Shown here piece after piece: positions 51,034-59,671 of a stretch of DNA of 64,000 nt. The position numbers and the translations under genes were made by a program. The notes under the pieces are model-generated. The model did not search any database, was not told where the DNA came from, and saw only the letters and a list, made by a program, of their open reading frames with translations. Position 1 is the stretch's first letter; each line of letters opens with the position of its first letter. Source of the DNA: WHSW01 sp963821025. GTDB lineage: Bacteria > Actinomycetota > Thermoleophilia > Solirubrobacterales > 70-9. The stretch spans positions 1,240,001 through 1,304,000 of the forward strand of contig CAWGCG010000003.1 in the NCBI GenBank assembly GCA_963821025.1, in the 5' to 3' direction.

Positions 51034-52009
51034 CCACGGCGGGCGTTGCCCGCCCCGCGAGCTCGGGATCGTGCAGCAGGCAGGCCGCCATCTGATCGCG
51101 CGCCCCGGCGGCCAGCAGCGGCGGGTCGACCTTGTCACAGGGCTCGAAGCGCCGCGGGCAGCGCGGGTGAAACCGACAGCCGGCCGGGACGTCGGTGGCG
51201 TCGGGAAGCTCGCCCTCGAGCAGTTCGCGGCGACCGCCGCCGCCCGGCGTCGGCACCGGGATCGCGCTGACCAGCGCCTGGGTGTAGGGGTGTTGCGGTC
51301 GCTCGATCACGTCGACGGCCGCGCCCTGCTCGACCACCCGGCCGAGGTACATGACCGCGAGCCGGTCGCAAAGCGACCAGGCGAGGCTGAGGTCGTGGGT
51401 GATGAACAGGAGCGCCAACTCGCGCCGCCGCTGGATCTCGAGCAGGACCTCGAGGATCTGTGTCCTGACCGAGGCGTCGAGCATCGAGACCGGCTCGTCG
51501 CAGATCAGGCCGACCGGCTCGAGCACCAGCGCGGCCGCGATCGCTACCCGCTGGCGCTGACCGCCCGAGAGCTGGTGCGGGTAGCGCTCGGCGAAGCGCT
51601 CGGGATCGAGCTCGACGTCGGTGAGCGCCCGGCGCACGCGCTCTTCGTGCTCGCCGCGGTCGACTCCTTGGACCTTGAGCGGCTCGGTGACGATCGTCGA
51701 TACGCGCTGGCGGGGGTTGAGCGTCTGGTAGGGGTCCTGGAAGATCATCTGCACCTGCCGGCGAAGCTCGCCGAGGCTCGCCTTGCCGTCGATCGGCTGG
51801 TCGCCGAGCGTGACCGAGCCCTCGGCGGTCGGCTGGAGGCCGAGCAGGGCCCGCGCGAAGGTCGACTTGCCGCAGCCGGACTCGCCGACGAGGCCGAGGA
51901 TCTCACCGCGCCGCCACTCGACCGAGACTCCGTCGACGGCGCGGGCGCTGCGACCGCGCGCTTCGAAGCGGACCGCGAGGTCGCGGGCCTCCATCAGGGC
52001 CCCAGTCAT
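51026..52009 (-). CDS. oligopeptide ABC importer ATPase (OppF/DppF type)
   Basis: 327 aa. Walker A GESGCGKST, Q-loop MIFQDPYQTLNPRQRV, signature LSGGQRQR, Walker B GLICDEPVSMLDASV and the C-terminal oligopeptide domain with cysteines (GCRFHPRCPRRFEPC), which bind an Fe-S cluster in several Opp ATPases. It pairs with the neighbouring OppD-type ATPase. ATGA overlap with that gene. The N-terminal extension of usual OppF proteins is short here. Confidence 0.92.
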   Translation of the reverse strand: MTGALMEARDLAVRFEARGRSARAVDGVSVEWRRGEILGLVGESGCGKSTFARALLGLQPTAEGSVTLGDQPIDGKASLGELRRQVQMIFQDPYQTLNPRQRVSTIVTEPLKVQGVDRGEHEERVRRALTDVELDPERFAERYPHQLSGGQRQRVAIAAALVLEPVGLICDEPVSMLDASVRTQILEVLLEIQRRRELALLFITHDLSLAWSLCDRLAVMYLGRVVEQGAAVDVIERPQHPYTQALVSAIPVPTPGGGGRRELLEGELPDATDVPAGCRFHPRCPRRFEPCDKVDPPLLAAGARDQMAACLLHDPELAGRATPAVDG

Positions 52010-53019
52010 CCGACGACCTCGATCGGCTTCGCTTCGACCGCGGGCCACTCGGTCCAGGGCGAGAAGTGGCACGCGGCGGAGTGGGCGGCGGCAACCTCGC
52101 GCAACGCCGGGTCCTCGGTGCGGCAGCGCTCGGCCGCATAGGGGCAGCGGGGGTGAAAACGACACCCCGGCGGCGGCGCACCGGGATCCGGCGGTCCGCC
52201 GGGGATCGGGGTGGCGAGGCCTCGGTCGCCGCCGATCACGGGCAGCGTCTCCAGCAGCCGCTTCGTGTACGGGTGCTGGGGGTTCCCGAACACGGTCGCG
52301 ACCGGCCCCGACTCGACGATCCGGCCCGCGTACATGATCGCGACCCGGTCGCAGGTCTCGGCGAGGACGCCGAGATCGTGAGAGATCAGGATCAGCGCCA
52401 ACCCGAAGCTCTCGCGCAGTCGCTCGAGCAGCTGCAGCACCTGAGCCTGCATGACCACGTCCAGCGCCGTGGTCGGCTCGTCGGCGATCACCAGCGAGGG
52501 CTCGCAGGCGAGCGCCAGCGCGATCATCACCCGCTGGCGCTGCCCGCCGGAGAGCTCGTGCGCGTAGCGGTCGCCGAGGTTGGGCTGCAGCCCGACCGTC
52601 GTCAGCAGCTCTTCGGTGCGCTCGCCAACCTCGGTTGAGCTCGTCCCGCGCCCGTGCAGCCGGATCACCTCAGCGAACTGCGCGCCGACCTTCTGCACCG
52701 GGTCGAGCGAGTTCATCGCGCCCTGGAAGATGAGCGAGATGTGGCGCCAGCGCACGAACCGCATCCCGGTCTCGGTGCGGCGCTCGAGGTTGATCGGCTC
52801 ATTCTCACCGGGCGCGCGCAGCGTCATTCGCCCCGATTGCTCGAGGCTCGAAGGCAGCAGCTTCATCAGCGCCAGCGCCGTCGTCGTCTTGCCGCAGCCC
52901 GACTCGCCCGCGAGCCCCAGGGCCTCACCGTGTTCGATCTCGAGGTCGACGCCGTCGACGATCGGACGCCCGTGGACCGTGACGCGCAGGTCGCTGACCT
53001 CGAGCAGAGCTTCGGCCAT
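52006..53019 (-). CDS. oligopeptide ABC importer ATPase (OppD/DppD type)
   Basis: 337 aa with Walker A GESGCGKTTT, Q-loop LIFQGAMNSLDPVQ (typical of OppD), signature LSGGQRQR, Walker B LVIADEPTTALDV and the closing GCRFHPRCPYAAERC domain. It is the first ATPase of the importer and follows the permease gene after 52 bp. Together with OppF it powers uptake of peptides or peptide-like compounds. Confidence 0.93.
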   Translation of the reverse strand: MAEALLEVSDLRVTVHGRPIVDGVDLEIEHGEALGLAGESGCGKTTTALALMKLLPSSLEQSGRMTLRAPGENEPINLERRTETGMRFVRWRHISLIFQGAMNSLDPVQKVGAQFAEVIRLHGRGTSSTEVGERTEELLTTVGLQPNLGDRYAHELSGGQRQRVMIALALACEPSLVIADEPTTALDVVMQAQVLQLLERLRESFGLALILISHDLGVLAETCDRVAIMYAGRIVESGPVATVFGNPQHPYTKRLLETLPVIGGDRGLATPIPGGPPDPGAPPPGCRFHPRCPYAAERCRTEDPALREVAAAHSAACHFSPWTEWPAVEAKPIEVVG

Positions 53020-53071
53020 CAGATCAGCGCCTCAACATCGGCGCAGCTCGGCTTCGCTTCGCTCCGCCTCA

Positions 53072-53974
53072 CTAGAGCTCCTGAAGCCGCGGGTTGATGT
53101 ACTCCTCGAACAGGTAGCCGAGCACCGCGACCGCCAGCACCAGCAGCGTGATGCAGAGCCCCGGCGGGATCACGTACCACCAGGCCTCGGCGCTGGGGGC
53201 CCCGGACGAGAAGGCGTTCTCGAGCATCGTCCCCCAGGAGATCCGGGTGGGGTCGCCGAGCCCGAGGAAGGCGAGCGCCGACTCCGAGAGGATCGCCACG
53301 GCGACGATCAGCACGGTGTTGGCGAAGATCAGGGGCAGCGCGTTGGGGAAGATGTGGGTGCGGAGGATGTAGGGGTGGCCCGCCCCAAGCGCCCGGGCGC
53401 GCTCGACGAAAGCGCGCTCGCGCAGGGTGAGGACCTGGGCGCGGACGATTCGCCCCGTGCCCGCCCAGGAGGTGATCCCGATGACCAGGATGAGCACACC
53501 CAGGGACGGGCTCAGAAGCCGCGAGAGCACGATCATCAGCGGCAGCGTCGGAATCACCAAGAACCAGTTGTCGAGGGCGTCGAGGATGCGATCGGTCCAG
53601 CCGCCGAAGTAGCCGCTGAGCAGGCCGACGGTGGCGCCGATGACGGCCGAGATGATCGCCGCCGAGAAGCCGACGACGATCGAGACGCGCGCCCCCGTGA
53701 GCAGCTGCGAGAGCACGTCCGAGCCGGACTCGGTCGTCCCCAGCAGGTGCGAGCTGCTCGGCGGGGCGAGCACGTCGAGGCTCGATGCGTAGGGATCGTC
53801 CGGAGCGATCGCCTCGCCGAAGATCGCCAGGAACACGAACAACCCGAGGACGCTGAGCCCGAAACGCCCGCGCCAGGTGCCGAGCAGCAGCTCGCGCACG
53901 CTACTGCGCGCTGAGTCGATCTGGGGCGCCGCCGCCGCCAGCGTCTCCGCCGCGCCCACCTGCTCGCCGGTCAT
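53072..53974 (-). CDS. oligopeptide ABC importer permease (OppC/DppC type)
   Basis: 300-aa permease with an N-terminal helix (GLSVLGLFVFLAIFGEAIAP), the OppC extracytoplasmic region with HLLGTTESGSDVLSQLL and about five further helices. The coupling segment ERARALGAGHPYILRTHIFP contacts the ATPase. It lies 7 bp after the OppB gene. The sequence between it and OppD is short and has no extra gene. Confidence 0.92.
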   Translation of the reverse strand: MTGEQVGAAETLAAAAPQIDSARSSVRELLLGTWRGRFGLSVLGLFVFLAIFGEAIAPDDPYASSLDVLAPPSSSHLLGTTESGSDVLSQLLTGARVSIVVGFSAAIISAVIGATVGLLSGYFGGWTDRILDALDNWFLVIPTLPLMIVLSRLLSPSLGVLILVIGITSWAGTGRIVRAQVLTLRERAFVERARALGAGHPYILRTHIFPNALPLIFANTVLIVAVAILSESALAFLGLGDPTRISWGTMLENAFSSGAPSAEAWWYVIPPGLCITLLVLAVAVLGYLFEEYINPRLQEL

Positions 53975-53981
53975 GAAAGGG

Positions 53982-54950
53982 TCATCGCGTCTGCACCCGC
54001 GGGTCGAGGTAGAAGTAGAGGCAGTCGGCGATCAGGTTGGCGAGGATGACGCCGACCGAGAACACGAGGAAGGTCCCCTGGAGCACCGGGAAGTCCTTGT
54101 CGTTGATCGCGTCGAAGGAGAGCTCGCCGAGGCCCGGCCAGCTGAACAGCGTCTCGATCGTGATCGCGCCTCCGGCCACCGCCCCGAACTGGATCGCCGC
54201 CAGGGTGACCAGCGGCAGCAGCGCGTTTGGCACCGCGTGGCGGCTTACCACCCGGTGCCAGGGCAGGCCGGTGGCCCGCTTCACCGTGACGAAGTCCTCG
54301 GTGAGCACGTCGACCATCGATGAACGCATGATCAGGAAGTACTGGCCGAGGAGCAGCAGGGTCATCGCCGTCGCCGGCAGGATCAGGTGGTCGAGGACGT
54401 TGGCCGCCTCTGCGAACCAGCTCGAGAACTCCTCCCCGGGGGTCACCTGCTGGCCCGCGGGGAAGATCGGGATCGCCACCGCGAGTACCAGGATGAGGAT
54501 GATCCCGATCCAGTACTCGGGCGCCGAGTACGTGAACAGGCTGAAGCCGAGTAATCCGTCGTCGGCTTTCTTGCCGCGTTTGGTCGCCGCCACCACCCCG
54601 AGCCAGGAGCCGAGCAGGGTCGCGAACAGGGTCCCGGTGCCGACCAGCAGCAGCGTCCACGGGATCGCGGTCTTGATCTCGTCCCAGACGGGCTCGCGGG
54701 TGCGCTGGCTGATCCCGAGGTCGAAGGTGAGGGTGTCGCCGACGTAGTCGGTGAACTGGCCCAGCAGCGGCTTGTCGAGCCCGTACTCGGCGCGCAGCTT
54801 CTCGATCTCCTCCGGGGTCGACTGCGGCAGCCGCGCCAGCTGCGTGGTCGGATCGCCGACCGCGCGGAAGAGGAAGAAGTTGAAGATAAGGACGAAGACG
54901 AGCGTCACGAGCGCCGCCCCGACCTTGCCCGCGAGCCAGCGGGCGCTCAC
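53982..54950 (-). CDS. oligopeptide ABC importer permease (OppB/DppB type)
   Basis: 322-aa permease with the OppB opening (FNFFLFRAVGDPT) and six helices; the coupling motif is KRATGLPWHRVVSRHAVPNA. The usual first-helix and PGDP-like motif is altered to VGDPT. ATG 54950 lies 10 bp after the binding-protein gene. It completes the membrane core of the importer. Confidence 0.92.
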   Translation of the reverse strand: MSARWLAGKVGAALVTLVFVLIFNFFLFRAVGDPTTQLARLPQSTPEEIEKLRAEYGLDKPLLGQFTDYVGDTLTFDLGISQRTREPVWDEIKTAIPWTLLLVGTGTLFATLLGSWLGVVAATKRGKKADDGLLGFSLFTYSAPEYWIGIILILVLAVAIPIFPAGQQVTPGEEFSSWFAEAANVLDHLILPATAMTLLLLGQYFLIMRSSMVDVLTEDFVTVKRATGLPWHRVVSRHAVPNALLPLVTLAAIQFGAVAGGAITIETLFSWPGLGELSFDAINDKDFPVLQGTFLVFSVGVILANLIADCLYFYLDPRVQTR

Positions 54951-54960
54951 GCGGCCGTCC

Positions 54961-56772
54961 TCACGCTTCCAGCTCCAGCGGCTCGATCTCGCGCCGGCCC
55001 CGGGCGCGGCCGAGGAGGAACGCGGCGACCGCGAGGATCACCGCGCCGACCGCGACCACGCCGCCGGGGGCGCCGCTCGAGGCCGCCGCGGCCGCCGAGC
55101 CGGCGGCGGGCGCCAGTGTCATCAGCGGCGCGTAGCCGGTCTGCTGGCAGAAGATCGTTCCCGTCTCCGCCGGGCACTGCGGTTCGACGTTCTCGATCGC
55201 GTCCGTGCGATAGGCCTCGAGGAAGGGGTCCTCGGTGAGCACGATGTAGGGGACGTCGCGCTGCAGCAGCGCGATCATCTCGTCGACGACCTCCTTGCGC
55301 TGGGCGACGTCGAACTGCGCCGACTGCTCGTCGAAGAGCCGGTCGTACTCCGGGTTCGAGTAAAAGGAATCCGAGGAGGCGCCGATCGCGTCGGTGGTCA
55401 GCAGCGCCAGCAGCGAGCTCGGGTCGTAGGGGTCGCCGCCCCAGCCCCAGATGAAGGTGTCGAACTCGGGCGCCGGCTTGCCGTCCTCCTTGCGCACGGT
55501 GAGCTCGGTCAGCTTGTCGGTGCTCACCACCTGGACGTCGAACTCGACCCCGATCTCCTGCGCCTGCTCGGCGACGAGCTTCGCCATCTGCGTCGTCTCC
55601 GGCGACTCCGAGCGCACGTAGAGGTTGAAGGAGAGCGTCTCGCCGTCCTTCTCCCGGACGCCGTCGTCGTTCAGGGTCCAGCCCGCGTCGTCGAGCAGTT
55701 GGTTGCCCATCTCGGGGTCATAGGGGTAGTCCTGCTCGGGGACCTCGAAGAACGACTTGTAGAACGACGGCAGCATGCCGTGGGCGACGAGCGACGTGCC
55801 CTGGGTGGCGATCGCGTTGATCCGCTCACGATCGATCGAGTAGGCGATCGCCTGACGCACGGTGCGGTCCTGTACCGCGGGGTTGAACTTCGCGTCGGGG
55901 CACTCCTTCTCCGAGCAGAGGTTGAAGGAGAGCTCCGCGAACGAGGGCGAGGGCGCCCGCACGGTCTCGATCCCATCCTGCTCGCCGAGCCGCTCGAAGG
56001 TCGCCGGCTGCACCTCGGGGATCACGTCGATCTCCCCCAGTCCCAGCGCCCGCTCGACCGCGTCGTTGGTGCCGTACTTGATGAACTGGATCTGGTCGAA
56101 GGCCGGCTCGTCGCCGCGCCATTCGGGGTTGCGCTCCATCGTCACGATCCGCCCGTGCTCGTACTCGGTGACCACGTAGGGGCCGCTGCCGACCAGCGGC
56201 AACTCGGGGTTGAAGGCGCCGGTGATCTCCTTTACCGGGAACTTGCCCCAGACGTGCTCGGGGAGGATGTAGATGAACAGCCCGCCGATGATCCGCGCGT
56301 CGGGCTTGCTCGTGCGGACCACGACCGTGTTCGGATCGGGCGTCTTGATCGAGGTGATGTTGTCGGTGTAGGAGGTGAAGAGGACGCCGTTGTCGCCGAG
56401 CGTCTCCAGCGACCACTTGACGTCGGCCGAGGTGATCGGCTTGCCGTCTGACCACTTCGCCCCCTTTACCAGGTGGAAGGTGACCGTCTTGCGGTCCTCG
56501 GAGACGTCCCAGCTCTCGGCGATCCCCGGCGCCGGGGAGAGGTCCTCGGGGTTGAAGTTGACCAGCAGGTCGTAGTTGATCGCCCAGATCTCGAAGTCCT
56601 CCTCGTCGTAGCCGGTGAAGACGTTGAGCGTCCGGGGGTCCTGGGCCCAGCCGATCTTCAGGGTGCTGTTCGAGCTGCTCTCGCCCGAGTCCTGGGCCGC
56701 CGCCGGAAGCGCCGCCGCGCAGATCCCCACGGTCATCGCCACCGCCGCCACCACCAGGCTTGCTCGCCTCAT
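54961..56772 (-). CDS. peptide ABC importer substrate-binding protein with C-terminal anchor
   Basis: 603-aa family-5 extracellular binding protein. A Sec signal peptide (LVVAAVAMTVGICAAALPAAAQ) lacks a clear lipobox. The binding domain has KIGWAQDPRTLNVFTGYDEE, WSDGKPITSADVKWSLE and PVQDRTVRQ-like segments typical of Opp/Dpp/nickel-binding proteins. Near the end a Ser/Gly/Ala linker leads to a membrane helix (about 570-590) and a basic tail GRARGRRE, so the protein is apparently tethered by its C terminus rather than by lipid. ATGA overlap with the S66 peptidase gene. Confidence 0.9.
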   Translation of the reverse strand: MRRASLVVAAVAMTVGICAAALPAAAQDSGESSSNSTLKIGWAQDPRTLNVFTGYDEEDFEIWAINYDLLVNFNPEDLSPAPGIAESWDVSEDRKTVTFHLVKGAKWSDGKPITSADVKWSLETLGDNGVLFTSYTDNITSIKTPDPNTVVVRTSKPDARIIGGLFIYILPEHVWGKFPVKEITGAFNPELPLVGSGPYVVTEYEHGRIVTMERNPEWRGDEPAFDQIQFIKYGTNDAVERALGLGEIDVIPEVQPATFERLGEQDGIETVRAPSPSFAELSFNLCSEKECPDAKFNPAVQDRTVRQAIAYSIDRERINAIATQGTSLVAHGMLPSFYKSFFEVPEQDYPYDPEMGNQLLDDAGWTLNDDGVREKDGETLSFNLYVRSESPETTQMAKLVAEQAQEIGVEFDVQVVSTDKLTELTVRKEDGKPAPEFDTFIWGWGGDPYDPSSLLALLTTDAIGASSDSFYSNPEYDRLFDEQSAQFDVAQRKEVVDEMIALLQRDVPYIVLTEDPFLEAYRTDAIENVEPQCPAETGTIFCQQTGYAPLMTLAPAAGSAAAAASSGAPGGVVAVGAVILAVAAFLLGRARGRREIEPLELEA

Positions 56773-57785
56773 CGCCGATCTCCTTCGTTCGTTTGCGCGC
56801 CGACGCCCGCCGGCACCCGCGCCTCGACCGCCGGTTCGACCACCTCGAGCGTTTTCGCGCCGGCGTCCAGGCGCACTCGGGCGCCCAACGGCATCGTCGC
56901 CATGTGCATACCGTGGCCGACCGGCACGTTTGCGATCGCCGGGATCCCGAGCGGCGCGACCAGCTCGTCGAGGATCTCCTCGATCGAAAGCGTCGACTCC
57001 GAGCCCTCGGGCGGTACCCGGGAGTGAAGGCTGACGTCGGTGCCGAAGACGAGGCCCGCCGCGCGCTCGAGCTTGCCGGCGCCGATCAGGTGGTTGAGCG
57101 CCGTGTCGACCAGGTACTCGTCCTCGTTCAGGTCCTCGACCAGGACCACGCAGCCCTCCGTTTGCACCTCATACGGCGTCCCGATGCTCGCGCACAGCAG
57201 GGTGATGCAGCCGCCGACCAGCGGCGCCTCCGCTACCCCCTCGCCCACCGTGAGCACGTAGGGGTTCTCGGGATCTTCGAACACGCGCCCCAGCGGATGC
57301 GGCTGGAAGGCGCGGTGAAACCACTCCTCGGTCTGCTTCGTCAGCTCCTTGCGCTTGCGCGTGAACCGCATGAAGTTCGGCCCGTAGAAGGTCACCCAGT
57401 CAGCGTTCGCGGCGAGCGCGAGGTGAAGCGCGGTGATGTCGGAGAAGCCGCAGACGATACGCGGGTCGCCGAGCGCGTCCCAGTCGATCAGGTCGTAGAG
57501 GCGGGCGCAGCCGTAGCCGCCGCAGAGCGTGTGCACCATGTCGATACCGGGCTCGCTCAGCGCCCATTGCAGGTCGGCGGCGCGCTCGGCGTCGGTCCCG
57601 GCGAGGTAGCCGTGGACCTTGCGGTGGTTCGGTCCGAAGATCACCTGGTGGCCTCGGGCCTCGAAGTAGGCGGTCGCCTGCTCGATCTCCGAACGCGTCT
57701 GCGGCGGGCTCGCCGGGGCGACCACCGCGATCGTCGCCTGCTCGGGCAGCGCCGGCGGCTTGATCCGCTCGCCCGCACCGGTCAT
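56769..57785 (-). CDS. S66 family peptidase (LD-carboxypeptidase/MccF-like)
   Basis: 338-aa serine peptidase of family S66. The nucleophile is S115 in GFSDITAL; LVGGCITLLC and VVLVEDLNEDEY contain the later family motifs. LD-carboxypeptidases trim murein tetrapeptides, whereas MccF-type members cleave amide bonds of peptide-nucleotide antibiotics. No signal peptide, so cytoplasmic. Its position between a binding protein and a TetR gene in a peptide import operon points to hydrolysis of an imported amide. ATG 57785 overlaps the TetR stop. Confidence 0.87.
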   Translation of the reverse strand: MTGAGERIKPPALPEQATIAVVAPASPPQTRSEIEQATAYFEARGHQVIFGPNHRKVHGYLAGTDAERAADLQWALSEPGIDMVHTLCGGYGCARLYDLIDWDALGDPRIVCGFSDITALHLALAANADWVTFYGPNFMRFTRKRKELTKQTEEWFHRAFQPHPLGRVFEDPENPYVLTVGEGVAEAPLVGGCITLLCASIGTPYEVQTEGCVVLVEDLNEDEYLVDTALNHLIGAGKLERAAGLVFGTDVSLHSRVPPEGSESTLSIEEILDELVAPLGIPAIANVPVGHGMHMATMPLGARVRLDAGAKTLEVVEPAVEARVPAGVGAQTNEGDRR

Positions 57786-58447
57786 AGCGACACCACCGCC
57801 TCGGCGCCGCGCGAGACGCCGGCGATCGCCTCGGCGATCAGCTGGGCAGGCGCCTGCAGGGAGCCCAGGACGAGCTCGATGTGGAGTTCGGCGACCTGCT
57901 CGAGCTTCAGCGGGCCCTCGGGGTCGAACCAGAGCGCAACCCCGGTGCACTGGAGCAGGATCGCGTAGGTGGCGACGTGGGCGTCGGACGTGCGCAACGA
58001 GCCGTCGCGGATGCCGTCGCGGATAATCTCGCTGAAGATCGCCTGATAGTCGTCGCGCTTGGCGATCAGCGCCAGCCGGGGCGCCTCGGTGAGCGCCCGG
58101 ATCTCGCTGTCGGTGACGAACGCCTCCTGGCGGTGCACCCCGTGGAAGACGACGTGCTCCCGAACCGCCGCCGCCAACTTCAGCGCCGGGCGGTCCTGGC
58201 GATCCATCGCCGCGACGACCTTCTCGGTCAGCTGCTCCATGAAGTCGTCTTGGAGGCGGACCAGGATCGCCTCCTTGTTCGGATACCAGTGATAGATCGC
58301 CGCCGGCTGGACCTCGGCCGCCGCCGCCATCGCCCGCATCGAGGTGGCGTGATAGCCGAGCCGTGCGAAGAGCTCGATCGCGGCGTTGTGGATCGCCTCG
58401 CGGGTCTCGGGCCCGCGGCGGGTGGTGATCACCGCGGCCTCAGGCAA
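57782..58447 (-). CDS. TetR family regulator of the kdd/peptide operon
   Basis: 221-aa TetR repressor. The DNA-binding domain spans about residues 15-62 (NAAIELFARLGYHATSMRAM, VQPAAIYHWYPNKEAIL), of the KstR2/FadR-like subgroup whose ligands are often acyl-CoA thioesters. The effector domain includes HVVFHGVHRQEAFVTDSEIR, a pattern seen in acyl-CoA-responsive members. It overlaps kce by 8 bp and is embedded in the operon it probably controls. The AACG-N2-CGTT palindromes upstream of kdd are its likely sites; 3-aminobutyryl-CoA or a related thioester could be the inducer. Confidence 0.85.
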   Translation of the reverse strand: MPEAAVITTRRGPETREAIHNAAIELFARLGYHATSMRAMAAAAEVQPAAIYHWYPNKEAILVRLQDDFMEQLTEKVVAAMDRQDRPALKLAAAVREHVVFHGVHRQEAFVTDSEIRALTEAPRLALIAKRDDYQAIFSEIIRDGIRDGSLRTSDAHVATYAILLQCTGVALWFDPEGPLKLEQVAELHIELVLGSLQAPAQLIAEAIAGVSRGAEAVVSL

Positions 58448-59270
58448 GCCTCAACAGCTCCTTTGCCTGCTCCTGGTCGGCGACCACGCGCCCGAGGCTG
58501 CCCGCAAGGCCGATCGCCATCTCGACCAGGGCCGCGTTCGAGGGTGCCAGCACGCCCTTGCTCAGATAGGAGACGTCCTCGAGGCCGGTGCGGATCCCAG
58601 GCGCGCCGAGCAGCAGCGCCAGCCCGAGCATCCGCTGGTGGTGGCGGCCGATGCAGGTGACGGTCCAGAAGGTCTCGGGCGGCAGCGGGCGCAGCATCGC
58701 GGTGAGCGCCTCGGGCGAGGCATCGATGCCGCCGGGAACGCCGAAGACGAGGTTGATCCGCATCGGCGACTCGAGTGTCCCCTGCTCGAGCCAGCGCACT
58801 GCGCTGACCACGTGGCCGACGTCGAAGGCCTCGACCTCGAGCGCGATCCCGGCACCGGTGGCGCGCTCGATGATCCCGCGGCCCGCCGGCGGCGGCGTGA
58901 TGAAGGTCTCGTCGCCGAAGTTCATCGAGCCCGACTCGACCCCGGAGATGTCGGGCCTTGCCTCGAGCCCGGTGGTCCGCTCGGCGATCGTCATGTCGTT
59001 GGCGCCGCCGGTCGAGACCATCGTCAGCACGTCGCAGCCGGCGCGGATGCGCTCGATCGCATCGACGAACAGCTCCGGGCGGCCGCTCGGCGTGCCGTCG
59101 TCCTCGCGCACGTGCAGGTGGGCGACGGTGGCGCCCGCGGCCGCCGCATCGATCGTCGACTCGGCGATCTCCTCGGTCGTATAGGGGATGTTCGGATTGT
59201 TCTCGCGAAACACGTCGGCACCGGTGATCGCCACCGTGACCACGACCGGATCGCTGTTCCAGGCGCTCAT
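58440..59270 (-). CDS. kce: 3-keto-5-aminohexanoate cleavage enzyme (BKACE family)
   Basis: 276-aa zinc enzyme of the beta-keto acid cleavage (DUF849) family. It would react 3-keto-5-aminohexanoate with acetyl-CoA to give 3-aminobutyryl-CoA and acetoacetate. Family landmarks: VTVAITGADVFRENNPNIPY, GATVAHLHVREDDG (metal-binding His pair), MVSTGGAND, GSMNFGDETFI and the late VRTGLED-like segment IRTGLEDVSY. The close linkage to kdd supports the kce assignment over other BKACE substrates. ATG 59270 overlaps the thioesterase stop. Confidence 0.88.
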   Translation of the reverse strand: MSAWNSDPVVVTVAITGADVFRENNPNIPYTTEEIAESTIDAAAAGATVAHLHVREDDGTPSGRPELFVDAIERIRAGCDVLTMVSTGGANDMTIAERTTGLEARPDISGVESGSMNFGDETFITPPPAGRGIIERATGAGIALEVEAFDVGHVVSAVRWLEQGTLESPMRINLVFGVPGGIDASPEALTAMLRPLPPETFWTVTCIGRHHQRMLGLALLLGAPGIRTGLEDVSYLSKGVLAPSNAALVEMAIGLAGSLGRVVADQEQAKELLRLA

Positions 59271-59671
59271 CCGACCTCCGCCTTGGCTCCGGCGCCGAGC
59301 GAGGCGCGTTCGGCGTCGGTCAGCGTTCGGGTGGTGCGTTGCGCCGGGTCCCAGAGGACGAGGGCGAAGCTGGCCTCGACCACCGCCTCGCCCCCACGGT
59401 CGAGGATCCGCTCGCTCGTGGTCAGGCTCTTGCGCCCCACGTCGCGAACCTCGCAGTGGACGGTGACCGCCTCGTCGGCCGGGTCGATCTCGCCGTTGAA
59501 GTCGACCGAGCATCGCCCGACCACGTACTCGTCGCGCCCGATTCCGTGCCTGGCCAGGAATGCGTCCCGCCCCTCCTCGAGGTAGGTGAGGACGACGGTG
59601 TGGTTGACGTGGCCGAGCCCGTCGAGATCGCGCCAGCGCATCTGCACCCGGTGACCTTCGGCCGAGCTCAC
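59267..59671 (-). CDS. hotdog-fold acyl-CoA thioesterase (4HBT/YbgC-like)
   Basis: 134-aa single hotdog domain: VQMRWRDLDGLGHVNHTVVL with the catalytic Asp-Gly-His-Val-Asn region, YLEEGRDAFL and a closing FALVLWDP strand. It is a thioesterase rather than the 3-aminobutyryl-CoA ammonia-lyase (Kal) found next to kdd-kce in fermenters, whose sequence I recall as different. The order dehydrogenase-thioesterase-BKACE parallels the carnitine genes cdhA-cdhB-cdhC, so it may release 3-aminobutyrate from its CoA ester. GTG 59671 overlaps the kdd stop. Confidence 0.83.
   Translation of the reverse strand: MSSAEGHRVQMRWRDLDGLGHVNHTVVLTYLEEGRDAFLARHGIGRDEYVVGRCSVDFNGEIDPADEAVTVHCEVRDVGRKSLTTSERILDRGGEAVVEASFALVLWDPAQRTTRTLTDAERASLGAGAKAEVG

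Noticed and set aside
59267..59671. 3-aminobutyryl-CoA ammonia-lyase (kal) by position between kdd and kce
   Set aside because: The sequence has the DLDGLGHVNH segment of 4HBT thioesterases and does not resemble the Kal sequence I recall.
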